12,387 bases of DNA from Nanobdellota archaeon (GCA_018829485.1 JAHJTU010000034.1:1-12387); one strand, 5' to 3'; positions 1 to 5,939 are shown, counted from the first letter of the stretch. Numbers and translations are program-made. The notes: generated from the letters alone by a model not told the origin.

Positions 1-141
1 GAAGAGAAAATTAAACAATTAAAAGAAAGATTTAATTTGTTTAAGTATAACAGATTTCCCCTTATTAATAAAGGTTATCCTAACTTCCAACACATAAGAG
101 TTTTTTACTACAATCTTAAAACACAAAGATTAATTGAAATA
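1..141. repeat. Terminal direct repeat, left copy (circular overlap)
   Basis: These 141 bases are identical to 12247-12387. The repeat lies in the middle of a gene that is open from 12073, through the join, to a stop at 219. An exact end overlap that falls inside an intact gene is what a circular molecule cut at an arbitrary point looks like. 141 is also a k-mer size used by a common metagenome assembler, which is background knowledge. The unique circle would be 12,246 bp. Confidence 0.9.
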
Positions 142-219
142 AATGAAAGACGCATAATCAAGGAAACTTTTTCTTACAAGGATTTTAATGAATTAGTGGA
201 AATACTCAGAAAATTATAA
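1..219 (+). CDS. Hypothetical protein, C-terminal part of the gene that spans the circle junction
   Basis: This is the 3' part of a gene whose ATG is at 12073. Joining 12073-12246 to 1-219 gives an uninterrupted 130-residue protein. I do not recognise the family. This part begins with a charged, Lys/Glu-rich helix and continues with an aromatic-rich stretch (VFYYNLKTQRLIEINERR), ending in a short helix. No signal peptide or membrane segment is visible. The gene begins 12 bases after tRNA-Lys and has no obvious promoter of its own, so it may be transcribed together with the tRNA. The next gene (244-566) follows 24 bases after the stop. A shorter reading from the TTG at 37 is not needed once the circle is closed. 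Confidence 0.8.
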   Translation, partial: EEKIKQLKERFNLFKYNRFPLINKGYPNFQHIRVFYYNLKTQRLIEINERRIIKETFSYKDFNELVEILRKL

Positions 220-243
220 AAACTCTGAAAGATAATAATTAAC

Positions 244-566
244 ATGATAGAAGACCTATTTTTCAAAACAGAAAATATAAATGAAGTTGAAGGAATTGCA
301 ACTATATTACAAAATACACTCCCTTCATTAGGCTATAAAAGAGTTCCAGGAGGGGAGGGCTTATAGTTCATCATAGAGGAATTGATAATCGTACTTACTA
401 TTTTGAATCTGGGAACTCTGGATGCTATTATGGGTTTGATTTAAATGATGGGGTTTATAAAGCATCTATTCAGTTTAAAAGATTTCCAGAAGAGCATTAC
501 AATGCTGTTACAGACAAACTTGCTCAAAAATTTCCAAAATTCTTTTTAGAGTATGCTGAAAAGTAA
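244..566 (+). pseudogene. Frameshifted small gene, hypothetical
   Basis: From ATG 244 the frame reads about 40 residues (MIEDLFFKTENINEVEG...) and stops at TAG 364-366. A second frame, open across the same spot, continues for about 65 residues (LIVHHRGIDNRTYYFES... to LEYAEK) and stops at 564-566. The switch falls in a G-rich run at 351-359. Adding one G to the last GGG restores a single protein of about 107 residues. The second part has the aromatic, strand-rich look of a folded domain. The break is either a real recent one-base loss or a homopolymer sequencing error. The family is not recognised. It lies 24 bases after the junction gene and may share its transcript. Confidence 0.65.
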
Positions 567-587
567 GTTCTGATAAAATTTAACCCT

Positions 588-625
588 AAAAGAGCAATTT
601 TTTAGTTTAAGGCTCTTGCTCTTTT
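588..625. terminator. Hairpin between convergent genes, likely bidirectional terminator
   Basis: AAAAGAGCAA at 588-597 is the exact reverse complement of TTGCTCTTTT at 616-625, giving a 10-bp stem with an 18-base loop. It sits between the end of the plus-strand frameshifted gene (566) and the end of the minus-strand membrane-protein gene (636). T-rich runs follow on the plus strand (622-626) and lie inside the loop, as expected for termination between converging genes. Confidence 0.55.
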
Positions 626-635
626 TCTTGCCATT

Positions 636-785
636 TTATTTAATGAAAAATATTCTTATTAATATTAATAAAACTGATATTAGGGCAGTTACCCCATAAT
701 ATTTTATATTCTTATATAAAAGGGGTATAATATTGATAGCTAAAACAATAATTCCCAAAATGAGATTTACCATATCAAATGCCAT
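636..785 (-). CDS. Tiny membrane protein (49 aa), second of a coupled pair
   Basis: The ATG is at 785-783 and the stop at 638-636, giving 49 residues (MAFDMVNLILG...ILIRIFFIK). Two hydrophobic segments (about residues 5-22 and 32-47) are separated by a short basic, Tyr-rich turn (LYKNIKYYG), so this is a small two-helix membrane hairpin. The start codon overlaps the upstream gene's stop as TAATG, which suggests coupled translation. I do not recognise a family. The overlap, clean hydrophobic pattern and matched neighbour support a real gene despite its size. Confidence 0.6.
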   Translation of the reverse strand: MAFDMVNLILGIIVLAINIIPLLYKNIKYYGVTALISVLLILIRIFFIK

Positions 786-943
786 TATCCAAATAACCTC
801 CTTATAGCTTCAATGAGAGTGGTGATAATTAGAAGAATCAAACCATAATTAACATAATTAAAAATTACCAATACAGCTCCACCAATTGCTATAATTCCCA
901 TTATTAAATTTAATGGATCTAATATTCCTTTTTTGCTTGCCAT
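785..943 (-). CDS. Tiny membrane protein (52 aa), first of a coupled pair
   Basis: The ATG is at 943-941 and the stop at 787-785, giving 52 residues (MASKKGILDPLNLIMGI...IEAIRRLFG). A polar, basic N-terminus is followed by two hydrophobic helices (about residues 11-29 and 33-46) and a basic tail (RRLFG), typical of small archaeal two-helix membrane proteins. A purine-rich GAGAGG stretch lies 5-10 bases before the ATG, so a leadered start is plausible here, unlike most genes in this window. The upstream region holds a TATA-like TTTAAAT on the minus strand within the intergenic repeat (989-996). Function unknown. Confidence 0.65.
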   Translation of the reverse strand: MASKKGILDPLNLIMGIIAIGGAVLVIFNYVNYGLILLIITTLIEAIRRLFG

Positions 944-960
944 CTGCCTCTCTTTTTTTC

Positions 961-1002
961 TTATGCGTTTTTAGAGGGATAAAGGTTATTTAAAGGTTTT
1001 GA
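961..1002. repeat. Intergenic repeat, long form, copy 1 (diverged)
   Basis: This copy shares TTATG-GTTTTTAGAG, then TATTTAAAGGTTTTG after a spacer, with the two near-perfect copies at 5100-5145 and 5894-5939, but differs in the middle. It lies 38 bases beyond the stop of the minus-strand operon 1040-2996 and upstream of the minus-strand pair 636-943. Read on the minus strand it contains AAAACCTTTAAATA, which resembles an archaeal BRE/TATA promoter and could drive the 943 gene. Confidence 0.6.
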
Positions 1003-1039
1003 TATGGGGGGGATGATCGGGAAAAAGAAAAATATCTTT

Positions 1040-1714
1040 TTAATCTTTTAAGAAAGAACAAGGAGTAATATGCTCTATTTTTAAGATATAATCAAATCCT
1101 TCATTAAAGTGTTTATTATAATCACCAACTATTTTTTTTATACCAAAATTGAAAAAATGCCCTTTATTTGGCAGGATATTTATATTAAACATCTTGTTAT
1201 TTAACTTTTTAAAAAGAATATTCCCTGCTGGAATTATATATATACCTTTGAATTGAATAGGCTTTTTGGATGCATGAATACTACCCAAGATTGCAAATGT
1301 CTTTTTATTTTGTAAAGATTTAAGAATATTCTCTGCAAGACCTTCTTCTTTCTCTTTTTGATTATTTGCAATTGAGTCAATACAGAATACTTCAATATTC
1401 ATTTTATTTTTTAAATTGATATCATAAAGGCTTTTTATTAAATTTAAATATTCAATACTATTCCTACCATCTTTGAATTTATTCTTAGAGAAAAATGAAC
1501 TATTCCTCAATAAATTATCATCTCCATTTCTCATAAATAAAGATATTTTTTCTTGAAATTCTGTTGGAATTTCAAAACAGATATTAAACTCTTCATCTTT
1601 TGCAATTTCTACGAAAAATCTTGAAAGCAATTCAGGAATCTCTTTTGTTCCATGAATTTCTCCAAAAATAACAAGACTTTTATCTTTAATTTTTTCTTTA
1701 AGTTCTTCTAACAT
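1040..1714 (-). CDS. Erythromycin-esterase/ChaN/TIKI-like superfamily protein in the graspetide-type operon
   Basis: This is a 224-residue soluble protein with no signal peptide or membrane helix. Near the N-terminus, residues 16-25 read IFGEIHGTKE, the GExxHGxxE signature of the erythromycin esterase group. E48 follows in CFEIP, and a second GxxH (GSIHAS, residues 144-149) matches the paired GxxH layout of the wider EreA/ChaN/TraB/TIKI fold. The reaction is unknown: family members include macrolactone esterases, haem-binding proteins and metalloproteases. It is the last gene of the operon, starting two bases after the ATP-grasp gene ends, so it is very probably co-transcribed. By inference it could hydrolyse an ester or peptide bond in the operon's product, for self-protection, editing or leader removal. 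A T-rich minus-strand stretch after the stop (1019-1036) may end transcription. Confidence 0.65.
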   Translation of the reverse strand: MLEELKEKIKDKSLVIFGEIHGTKEIPELLSRFFVEIAKDEEFNICFEIPTEFQEKISLFMRNGDDNLLRNSSFFSKNKFKDGRNSIEYLNLIKSLYDINLKNKMNIEVFCIDSIANNQKEKEEGLAENILKSLQNKKTFAILGSIHASKKPIQFKGIYIIPAGNILFKKLNNKMFNINILPNKGHFFNFGIKKIVGDYNKHFNEGFDYILKIEHITPCSFLKD

Positions 1715-1716
1715 TT

Positions 1717-2676
1717 TTATTTTATTAAATTTTCAGCTACATCTTTAGTTAAATTATACTTTGATTGCTCTTCTAACCATAACCATTGTCCATTTGGGTT
1801 AATTTCCAAGAAAACGTAATCTTCTTTGGGAGTTACAATCATGTCTATCTGTCCGAAACTGAGCCCGTAATGCTTTATTAAATTACTGCAGAAATCCTCA
1901 ACTTTTTTTGGCAATTCCACCTTTTCATATTTTACATTATCAAAATCATACTTTCTAAAATCTATTCTTGACCTCTCTGAATTTTGAGAATATATTGCAA
2001 TTCCAACTATTTTATCTTCTAAGGCAGTTATTCTTAGCTCATATGCTTTTTCTATATAGGTTTGAAAGAGGCAGGGGTTTCTTCTTACAAGTTCTGCATG
2101 TTCTAAATGATCTTCACTTACTATATTTGTATATGATATCAAACATTCACCATCTTTTTCTATCACTGCTGGTTGTTGGAGTTTATGGCATATTTTTGGA
2201 TTATTTCTATAAAATTTTATTAAATCTTCTGGATTGTTAGTTAATAATGTATCTGGAATTAATATTTCTCCACCAAATTGTGAAACAAATCTTATTTGAT
2301 CTATTTTACTATTTGCATGATACTGGTTTTGGGGTTTATTAATAACTCTTCCTTTATGTGAAATAAGCAGACTTTCCCATGTTCTTTTAGTTTCTGTAAT
2401 GATAATTTTCTCTAAATCTTTTGATATACCTAAAGGGACTTCTGGGTCTATTATTCTTCTATTCCATATATTCCATGTTTGATCAATAGTTAAACGTCCC
2501 CTATCTTTAGTAGAAATACTAAAAAAACCATCATTAGAATTGAATGAAATAGAAAAATTATTTATTAGTTTATCTGTATTTATTCTAAAAAATTCCACCC
2601 CAATTTTATCTAAATAATTACATACAGAATTTGCATGAGGGTCTTCTTCATATGTTAAAACTAAAATTTTTTTCAT
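1717..2676 (-). CDS. MvdC/MvdD-type ATP-grasp ligase (graspetide synthetase-like)
   Basis: The 319-residue length is typical of the family. The pre-ATP-grasp domain starts MKKILVLTYEEDPHANSV, with FRINTDKL at 30-37 and WNIWNRRI at 68-75. INKPQNQYHANSK (112-124) follows. The ATP-grasp core has QTYIEKAYELRITAL at 205-219, SQNSERSRIDFR at 230-241, and the hallmark FLEINPNGQWLWLE at 289-302, which carries the Mg-binding Glu291 and Asn293. Known relatives use ATP to join Ser/Thr or Lys side chains to Asp/Glu side chains of a ribosomal precursor, giving macrolactones or macrolactams. The gene lies 14 bases after a small acidic protein gene that ends in Thr and Asp residues, the expected precursor position. 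The start ATG 2676-2674 is well placed. Family assignment is secure; the substrate is inferred. Confidence 0.88.
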   Translation of the reverse strand: MKKILVLTYEEDPHANSVCNYLDKIGVEFFRINTDKLINNFSISFNSNDGFFSISTKDRGRLTIDQTWNIWNRRIIDPEVPLGISKDLEKIIITETKRTWESLLISHKGRVINKPQNQYHANSKIDQIRFVSQFGGEILIPDTLLTNNPEDLIKFYRNNPKICHKLQQPAVIEKDGECLISYTNIVSEDHLEHAELVRRNPCLFQTYIEKAYELRITALEDKIVGIAIYSQNSERSRIDFRKYDFDNVKYEKVELPKKVEDFCSNLIKHYGLSFGQIDMIVTPKEDYVFLEINPNGQWLWLEEQSKYNLTKDVAENLIK

Positions 2677-2690
2677 GATTCTTATTATAA

Positions 2691-2996
2691 TTAAATATCA
2701 TCCAAATCAGGGTCATCTATTGTTGGAATATTTCCCCATGTGCAAACAGTAGCAGTTAATGTAACAATTGCTTTAGTAATATAAGGCCTTTCAAAAAATT
2801 GTTCAGAAAAAAACATGCAATAATTATTACACATTTTGGAATCAAAAGAATATTCTTGTTCTATAGGTTTTAATAAATTTTCAACACCAGAAACTTGTTC
2901 TTCAAGAAAAATCTCTGAAAAAGTCTTATATCTTTTATCATCTTTATCTTTTATTTCTATTTTTTCAGTTTCACAAACCTCAGTTAGAGTCGGCAT
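2691..2996 (-). CDS. Candidate graspetide precursor peptide (101 aa)
   Basis: It is the first gene of the three-gene minus-strand operon, directly before the ATP-grasp ligase. The protein is acidic and has three parts: a charged leader (residues 1-50) with the helix FSEIFLEEQ; a middle with two Cys (C56, C60) and many aromatics (MFFSEQFFERPY); and a C-terminal core rich in hydroxyl and acidic residues. In the core T79, T81, T83, T86 and T92 precede D94, D95, D97, D99 and D100, ending DDPDLDDI. Graspetide cores pair Thr/Ser donors with Asp/Glu acceptors in just this order, and the leader is bound by the ligase. At 101 residues it is within the range known for longer precursors. A further Cys (C85) lies in the core. 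The role rests on position and composition, since no family signature is visible. Confidence 0.65.
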   Translation of the reverse strand: MPTLTEVCETEKIEIKDKDDKRYKTFSEIFLEEQVSGVENLLKPIEQEYSFDSKMCNNYCMFFSEQFFERPYITKAIVTLTATVCTWGNIPTIDDPDLDDI

Positions 2997-3012
2997 GGTA
3001 TTACTATTAAGT

Positions 3013-3024
3013 GGATATTTAAAT
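3013..3024 (-). promoter_or_regulatory. TATA-like promoter of the graspetide-type operon
   Basis: The plus-strand bases GATATTTAAATA, read on the minus strand, give TATTTAAATATC centred about 22-26 bases before the ATG at 2996. This is the spacing of an archaeal TATA box for a leaderless or nearly leaderless mRNA. The divergent gene at 3104 has its own TATA box on the other strand. Confidence 0.6.
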
Positions 3025-3047
3025 AATTTTCTATTCTTATTATTATA

Positions 3048-3066
3048 TTTAAAGGTTTTGGAGAAG
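3048..3066 (+). repeat. Short-form intergenic motif (TTTAAAGGTTTTGGAGAAG)
   Basis: The motif starts 56 bases before the ATG at 3104. The same motif begins 56 bases before the gene at 4159 and 59 bases before the gene at 7046, in each case upstream of a TATA-like box. The constant distance suggests a shared upstream promoter element. Confidence 0.6.
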
Positions 3067-3074
3067 CAGAAATC

Positions 3075-3083
3075 TTTTTATAA
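3075..3083 (+). promoter_or_regulatory. TATA-like box for the gene at 3104
   Basis: TTTTTATAA lies about 25 bases before the ATG at 3104, which is the archaeal TATA spacing and predicts a leaderless mRNA. Confidence 0.6.
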
Positions 3084-3103
3084 CTTACTTTATTAGATTT
3101 TTT

Positions 3104-3652
3104 ATGAACGGGAAGAGGATTACTGGGTTTCTTTTTATTATTTTAGCAATAGTAATTACAATTTCAAATATTAATATAACTGGAGCAGTAACAGGCACAT
3201 CTACTTCTAATCTTTTAAGTTTAGTTGCACTAGTTTTTACTATTATTGGTATAGTACTATTAATTTCAGAAAAAACACCTGAACAAAAAATTGAAGATAT
3301 TATAGAGCAATACAAAGATGGACAAATAGATTCTGTTTATGCTGTAGCACAAATAAATAAAATTATTCCAATTCAAGGAGTTAAATACAGAACAGGTAAA
3401 CAACATACTATCCTTGGTGAGAGAAATGCTTATCCAATTGATTTAAAAACCGGAAGAAAAGCAGAAGAATTGGCAATGACAGAATATTTAATGGCCGCAA
3501 AAAACAACCCTCTTGGAATAATGCAAAGCAATATAGAAATCAAAAAAGGATTATCAACAAAACATTACATGAAGGAATTCAAAAAAACTCTTGAAAGATT
3601 TAAAACAAGCCATTCCGAAGATTTAGAGACTATTTTAGGAATCTCTGTTTAA
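3104..3652 (+). CDS. Membrane-anchored protein with cytoplasmic domain, unknown function
   Basis: The product has 182 residues. A short basic N-terminus (MNGKRITG) leads into two hydrophobic helices (about residues 7-24 and 37-55) joined by a small Thr/Ser/Gly-rich loop (TGAVTGTSTSN). A soluble tail of about 125 residues follows, with the acidic helix EQKIEDIIEQYKDGQ at its start and the basic helix YMKEFKKTLERFK near its end. I do not recognise the tail. The gene is divergent from the graspetide-type operon (107-base gap), so a role in export or self-protection is possible but unproven. Its 3' end overlaps the convergent gene 3635-3958 by 18 bases. The start fits the TATA box at 3075-3083. 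Confidence 0.7.
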   Translation: MNGKRITGFLFIILAIVITISNINITGAVTGTSTSNLLSLVALVFTIIGIVLLISEKTPEQKIEDIIEQYKDGQIDSVYAVAQINKIIPIQGVKYRTGKQHTILGERNAYPIDLKTGRKAEELAMTEYLMAAKNNPLGIMQSNIEIKKGLSTKHYMKEFKKTLERFKTSHSEDLETILGISV

Positions 3653-3958
3653 TTCTTCATAATCTCTTTTCCTTTCTCCTAATAATTCTATTACCTCCCC
3701 AACTTCTGGAGAATTAAGAATATCTGGTTTTTGCCTTTCAAATTCAGAAATTCTTTCCTCTAAGCTTTTACTTAAATTCTCTAAAGATATTAGATTTTTT
3801 TCTTTTTTAGAGATTATTGCTTTAGAAGCCACTGGACTTATCTCTCTAAGCATGACTTCATCGTTATATTCTGGATTATACAATTCTAGTAATCTTGCTT
3901 GAAGTGCACAATAAGCACTCATTTGCATTACTCTTTCATTATATTTTTCTTCATTCAT
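3635..3958 (-). CDS. Small coiled-coil protein, hypothetical (107 aa)
   Basis: The start is ATG 3958-3956 and the protein is mainly helical. Residues about 15-45 (ALQARLLELYNPEYNDEVML) look like a short folded helical pair. Residues about 52-105 are rich in Glu, Lys and Leu with heptad-like spacing (KNLISLENLSKSLEERISEF) and suggest a coiled coil. No membrane segment or known motif is visible. It converges on the membrane-protein gene with an 18-base overlap of the ends. A TATA-like TTTAAATAA on the minus strand near 4010-4018 could be its promoter with a short leader. Function unknown. Confidence 0.6.
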   Translation of the reverse strand: MNEEKYNERVMQMSAYCALQARLLELYNPEYNDEVMLREISPVASKAIISKKEKNLISLENLSKSLEERISEFERQKPDILNSPEVGEVIELLGERKRDYEELNRDS

Positions 3959-4102
3959 TTTCTACATCTATCTTATTATCCCTAAGTCTTATCAAAAGCT
4001 AAATAATCTTATTTAAATCTTTCTATTATTAACTTAATTTATAACAAAGAAGTGAAATCAATTGTCAGTTTCTTTCCTTCCTATATCTAGATTTTTATTA
4101 TA

Positions 4103-4140
4103 TTTAAAGGTTTTGCTGATGTGAAAAAGATTTTATAATG
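4103..4140 (+). promoter_or_regulatory. Promoter region of unit A1-B1: shared motif plus TATA box
   Basis: TTTAAAGGTTTTG (4103-4115) begins exactly 56 bases before the ATG at 4159. AAGATTTTATAATG (4127-4140) follows, with its TATA-like part centred about 24 bases before the start. The same order and spacing occur upstream of 3104 and 7046. Confidence 0.55.
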
Positions 4141-4158
4141 TACTTATATTAAATCTTT

Positions 4159-4548
4159 ATGGATAAAACAGGAAAAACCCTAGAAGAAAGGATTAAAAGA
4201 CTTGAAAGGAGCACAAAAATTCCTTCTAGAATTTCACTTGATGAATTTATTTCTAGGGTTAAAAGAGTTATAAGAAAATTTGATCCTGATTTTGAAGAAA
4301 GAGAAGCCAAACATAGCAAGGGAAAAATTATAACTTTTTTGGGTGTTGATAAAAGATATCACATTCTTTCAATTTGTGAGGCAAGTTCTGGTAAGAATGA
4401 GGTTTCATATGGTGTTTCAAAGACAAACATAGAAGAATTATCAAGGGGGGTAAATATCTCAGAAAAATATTTACAACTTTACACAATGGGTCATGGAAAA
4501 GTTTATAAAAGAATAAAAAAAGAAATAGAAGGGGAATATGAGTTATAA
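4159..4548 (+). CDS. Gene A1 of a duplicated two-gene unit, unknown function (129 aa)
   Basis: A charged N-terminal helix (TLEERIKRLERSTKIP) is followed by the core: IRKFDPDFEE at about residues 38-47, a conserved HSKGKIITF, YHILSICEASSG, and a C-terminal segment (QLYTMGHGKVYKRIKKEIEG). The alternation suggests a small alpha/beta fold with a basic C-terminal helix. The gene at 7046 is a clear but diverged relative, sharing RK[FY]DPD, the HSxG motif, the CE pair and the GxGKxYKRxKK tail. Each copy is followed by a 'B' gene whose C-terminal halves are also related. The family is not recognised. The gene order and B's HicB-like N-terminus make a toxin-antitoxin or binding-pair role possible. The start is leaderless, just after a TATA box at about 4131-4138. 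Confidence 0.7.
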   Translation: MDKTGKTLEERIKRLERSTKIPSRISLDEFISRVKRVIRKFDPDFEEREAKHSKGKIITFLGVDKRYHILSICEASSGKNEVSYGVSKTNIEELSRGVNISEKYLQLYTMGHGKVYKRIKKEIEGEYEL

Positions 4549-4593
4549 TAAAGTATATAAGTTCATTTACCCTATTTTATGTAGGCTAATAAA

Positions 4594-5043
4594 ATGACAG
4601 AACAGAAAGAATTAATTTATAGAATAACAAAACAAGAAGATGGAACTTACTTAGCTGTTGCTAAATATGAAGGATTTTATAAAAATAAACTAATTAATGC
4701 AACAATACCAATAGATGCTAGAACATATGGAGAATTAAAACAAAGAGTTAAAGATGCTACATTGGATTTTATTTCTGATGGTTTTGGAGAAAAAATTGGT
4801 TTAGTTAATCCAAAAATAAAATTACTTTATTCTGAATTACTATCTAATAACCATGATTCAGAAAACATCCTCATATCAGGAAATCCAGAAGGGCAAGGTT
4901 ACAGAGTAATAAGTAATTCTAATTTAAATCTTGATATTTATAATGAAGATTTAGATGTTTTAAGAGAGAATCTTATTGAAGAATTGCAAAAAAGAGGATA
5001 TCAGGACAAGAATGTTGAATTCAGATTAGAGGAAGTTCTTTAG
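4594..5043 (+). CDS. Gene B1 of a duplicated two-gene unit, HicB-like N-terminus (149 aa)
   Basis: The N-terminal half (about residues 1-60) has the strand-turn-strand-helix pattern of the HicB/DUF1902 group: LIYRITKQEDGTYLAVA, then IPIDARTYGELKQRVKDA. This similarity is weak and is judged by pattern only. The C-terminal half (from about 73, NPKIKLLYSEL) is nearly the same as in B2 at 7462-7884, about 77% identical over 78 positions by my count, while the N-terminal halves have drifted far apart. It includes SNNHDSENILI, GNPEGQGYR, SNSNLNL and the ending NVEFRLEEVL. A TATA-like AGTATATAAG at 4552-4561 may give this gene its own start in addition to read-through from A1, 45 bases upstream. Function unknown. 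Confidence 0.7.
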   Translation: MTEQKELIYRITKQEDGTYLAVAKYEGFYKNKLINATIPIDARTYGELKQRVKDATLDFISDGFGEKIGLVNPKIKLLYSELLSNNHDSENILISGNPEGQGYRVISNSNLNLDIYNEDLDVLRENLIEELQKRGYQDKNVEFRLEEVL

Positions 5044-5099
5044 TTCTTTGAAATTTAAATCTTTTTATCTTAGATTAGAATCAAACTTATTTGCCTCTC

Positions 5100-5145
5100 T
5101 TTTTTATGTGTTTTTAGAGTAAATTAAGATATTTAAAGGTTTTGG
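5100..5145. repeat. Intergenic repeat, long form, copy 2
   Basis: These 46 bases are identical to 5894-5939 (parts: ATGTGTTTTTAGAG, TAAATTAAGA, TATTTAAAGGTTTTGG). They lie 14 bases after the stop of the minus-strand protease gene 5159-5542. Together with copy 3 they flank the whole protease cassette as direct repeats. The minus strand holds a TATA-like CTTTAAATA but no start codon follows at a useful distance. Confidence 0.85.
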
Positions 5146-5158
5146 GGAGGTGATTGAA

Positions 5159-5542
5159 TTATTCTATCTCTAATACCCCTTCTTTAAAATTTAGATTTAT
5201 GTTAAACTTTTTTAGGAAGCTTAAACCAAGTAATCCATCTACATAACTTTTTGGTGGCAAATCATGTATTACAGCTTTAACATTACTTACCCTTTTACCA
5301 AGAACACTTACTGATGTGAGAATAACTAAAGGGGCTTTTTCAACACCACTTGCAGTAATTATATCAACTTTCTCTTTTGATAATTCTGGCTTTAATCCCA
5401 AGGCTTCTGCAATTTCCCATGGAATCATTGTATATGTTGCACCTGTATCAAGAGCCATTTTTGGCCTTACTTTTATTTTGCCTTCTAGCTCTACATACAA
5501 TACAATCACAGGATCTTCAGAATTAAACTTATGCTTTACCAT
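5159..5542 (-). CDS. Retropepsin-like (clan AA) aspartic protease
   Basis: The product has 127 residues, a single-lobe length, so it should act as a dimer. The catalytic motif is ALDTGATYTMIP at residues 30-41 with Asp32, preceded by a strand-rich N-terminus (VIVLYVELEG). The second family feature is VDGLLGLSFLKKFNINLNF near the C-terminus, the usual hydrophobic-GLLG loop and closing strands. No signal peptide is present, so it is a cytoplasmic enzyme. It is co-transcribed with the small gene 5536-5769, overlapping by 7 bases. Such pairs of a small EWV-type protein and a clan AA protease are, as I recall, widespread in archaea and cyanobacteria, with unknown substrate. Confidence 0.85.
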   Translation of the reverse strand: MVKHKFNSEDPVIVLYVELEGKIKVRPKMALDTGATYTMIPWEIAEALGLKPELSKEKVDIITASGVEKAPLVILTSVSVLGKRVSNVKAVIHDLPPKSYVDGLLGLSFLKKFNINLNFKEGVLEIE

Positions 5543-5769
5543 TTGAATGTTATGAATGCTACAGCATAACTTTTTTTTGGAATTTTACCAGTATAAAATG
5601 TAGCAACATCCTTTACTTTTGTTTTTCTTAATTCTTCGTAAATATCATCCCTATTCTTACTATGAGTTATAAGCTTTACTTCTACTGGCTGGCCTACTTC
5701 ATCAACCTTTAAAACTTCAACCAATACCCACTCATCTTTATATTGTTTTTTTAATTCTTCTACTTCCAT
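5536..5769 (-). CDS. Small partner protein of the aspartic protease (77 aa)
   Basis: The sequence opens MEVEELKKQYKDEWVLVEV, followed by GQPVEVKLITHSKNRDDIYEELRK and an ending with FYTGKIPKKSYAVAFI. The YxxEWV start, the HSKxRDxIY middle and the Tyr-Thr-Gly-Lys-Ile-Pro end match a conserved small protein that I know from memory to precede clan AA aspartic proteases; it resembles the DUF5678 group. It may be a partner, substrate or inhibitor of the protease. Its stop overlaps the protease start by 7 bases. A TATA-like GATTTAAAC on the minus strand (about 5797-5805) lies some 30 bases before the ATG. Confidence 0.75.
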   Translation of the reverse strand: MEVEELKKQYKDEWVLVEVLKVDEVGQPVEVKLITHSKNRDDIYEELRKTKVKDVATFYTGKIPKKSYAVAFITFKW

Positions 5770-5893
5770 TTTCTTATTAGATACTTAAATCTTTCAAGGT
5801 TTAAATCTTTTTCTTTTTAGTTTATCTATATTTATTAGAATACAAAAGTATAAGTCCAAACCTATCTAGCTTTGCCTGCGTGCGTTTGTCTCT

Positions 5894-5939
5894 TTTTTTA
5901 TGTGTTTTTAGAGTAAATTAAGATATTTAAAGGTTTTGG
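5894..5939. repeat. Intergenic repeat, long form, copy 3
   Basis: This copy is identical over 46 bases to 5100-5145. It lies 35 bases after the stop of the HEPN gene (5975) and 124 bases before the start of the protease cassette. The match to the short motif continues through GGAGAAGAGG (5938-5947), as in the copy before 7046. The stretch 5770-5893 shows nothing else beyond the TATA-like site of gene 5536-5769. Confidence 0.85.

Noticed and set aside
37..219. A separate 60-residue gene starting at TTG 37
   Set aside because: The frame is open upstream to the window start and, through the 141-base overlap, to an ATG at 12073. It is the end of the junction gene.
1968..2240. Plus-strand open frame of 90 codons, hydrophobic
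   Set aside because: It lies wholly inside the ATP-grasp gene on the other strand, and its Leu/Phe-rich product is the expected shadow of an AT-rich gene.
4159..5043. A1-B1 as a standard HicA-HicB toxin-antitoxin pair
   Set aside because: The B N-terminus resembles HicB in outline, but A lacks a convincing HicA pattern and is longer than usual. I keep only a HicB-like note.
5100..5939. The 46-bp repeats as ends of an insertion sequence or a CRISPR array
   Set aside because: There is no transposase, terminal inverted repeats or target duplication, and the copies are hundreds of bases apart without regular spacers.
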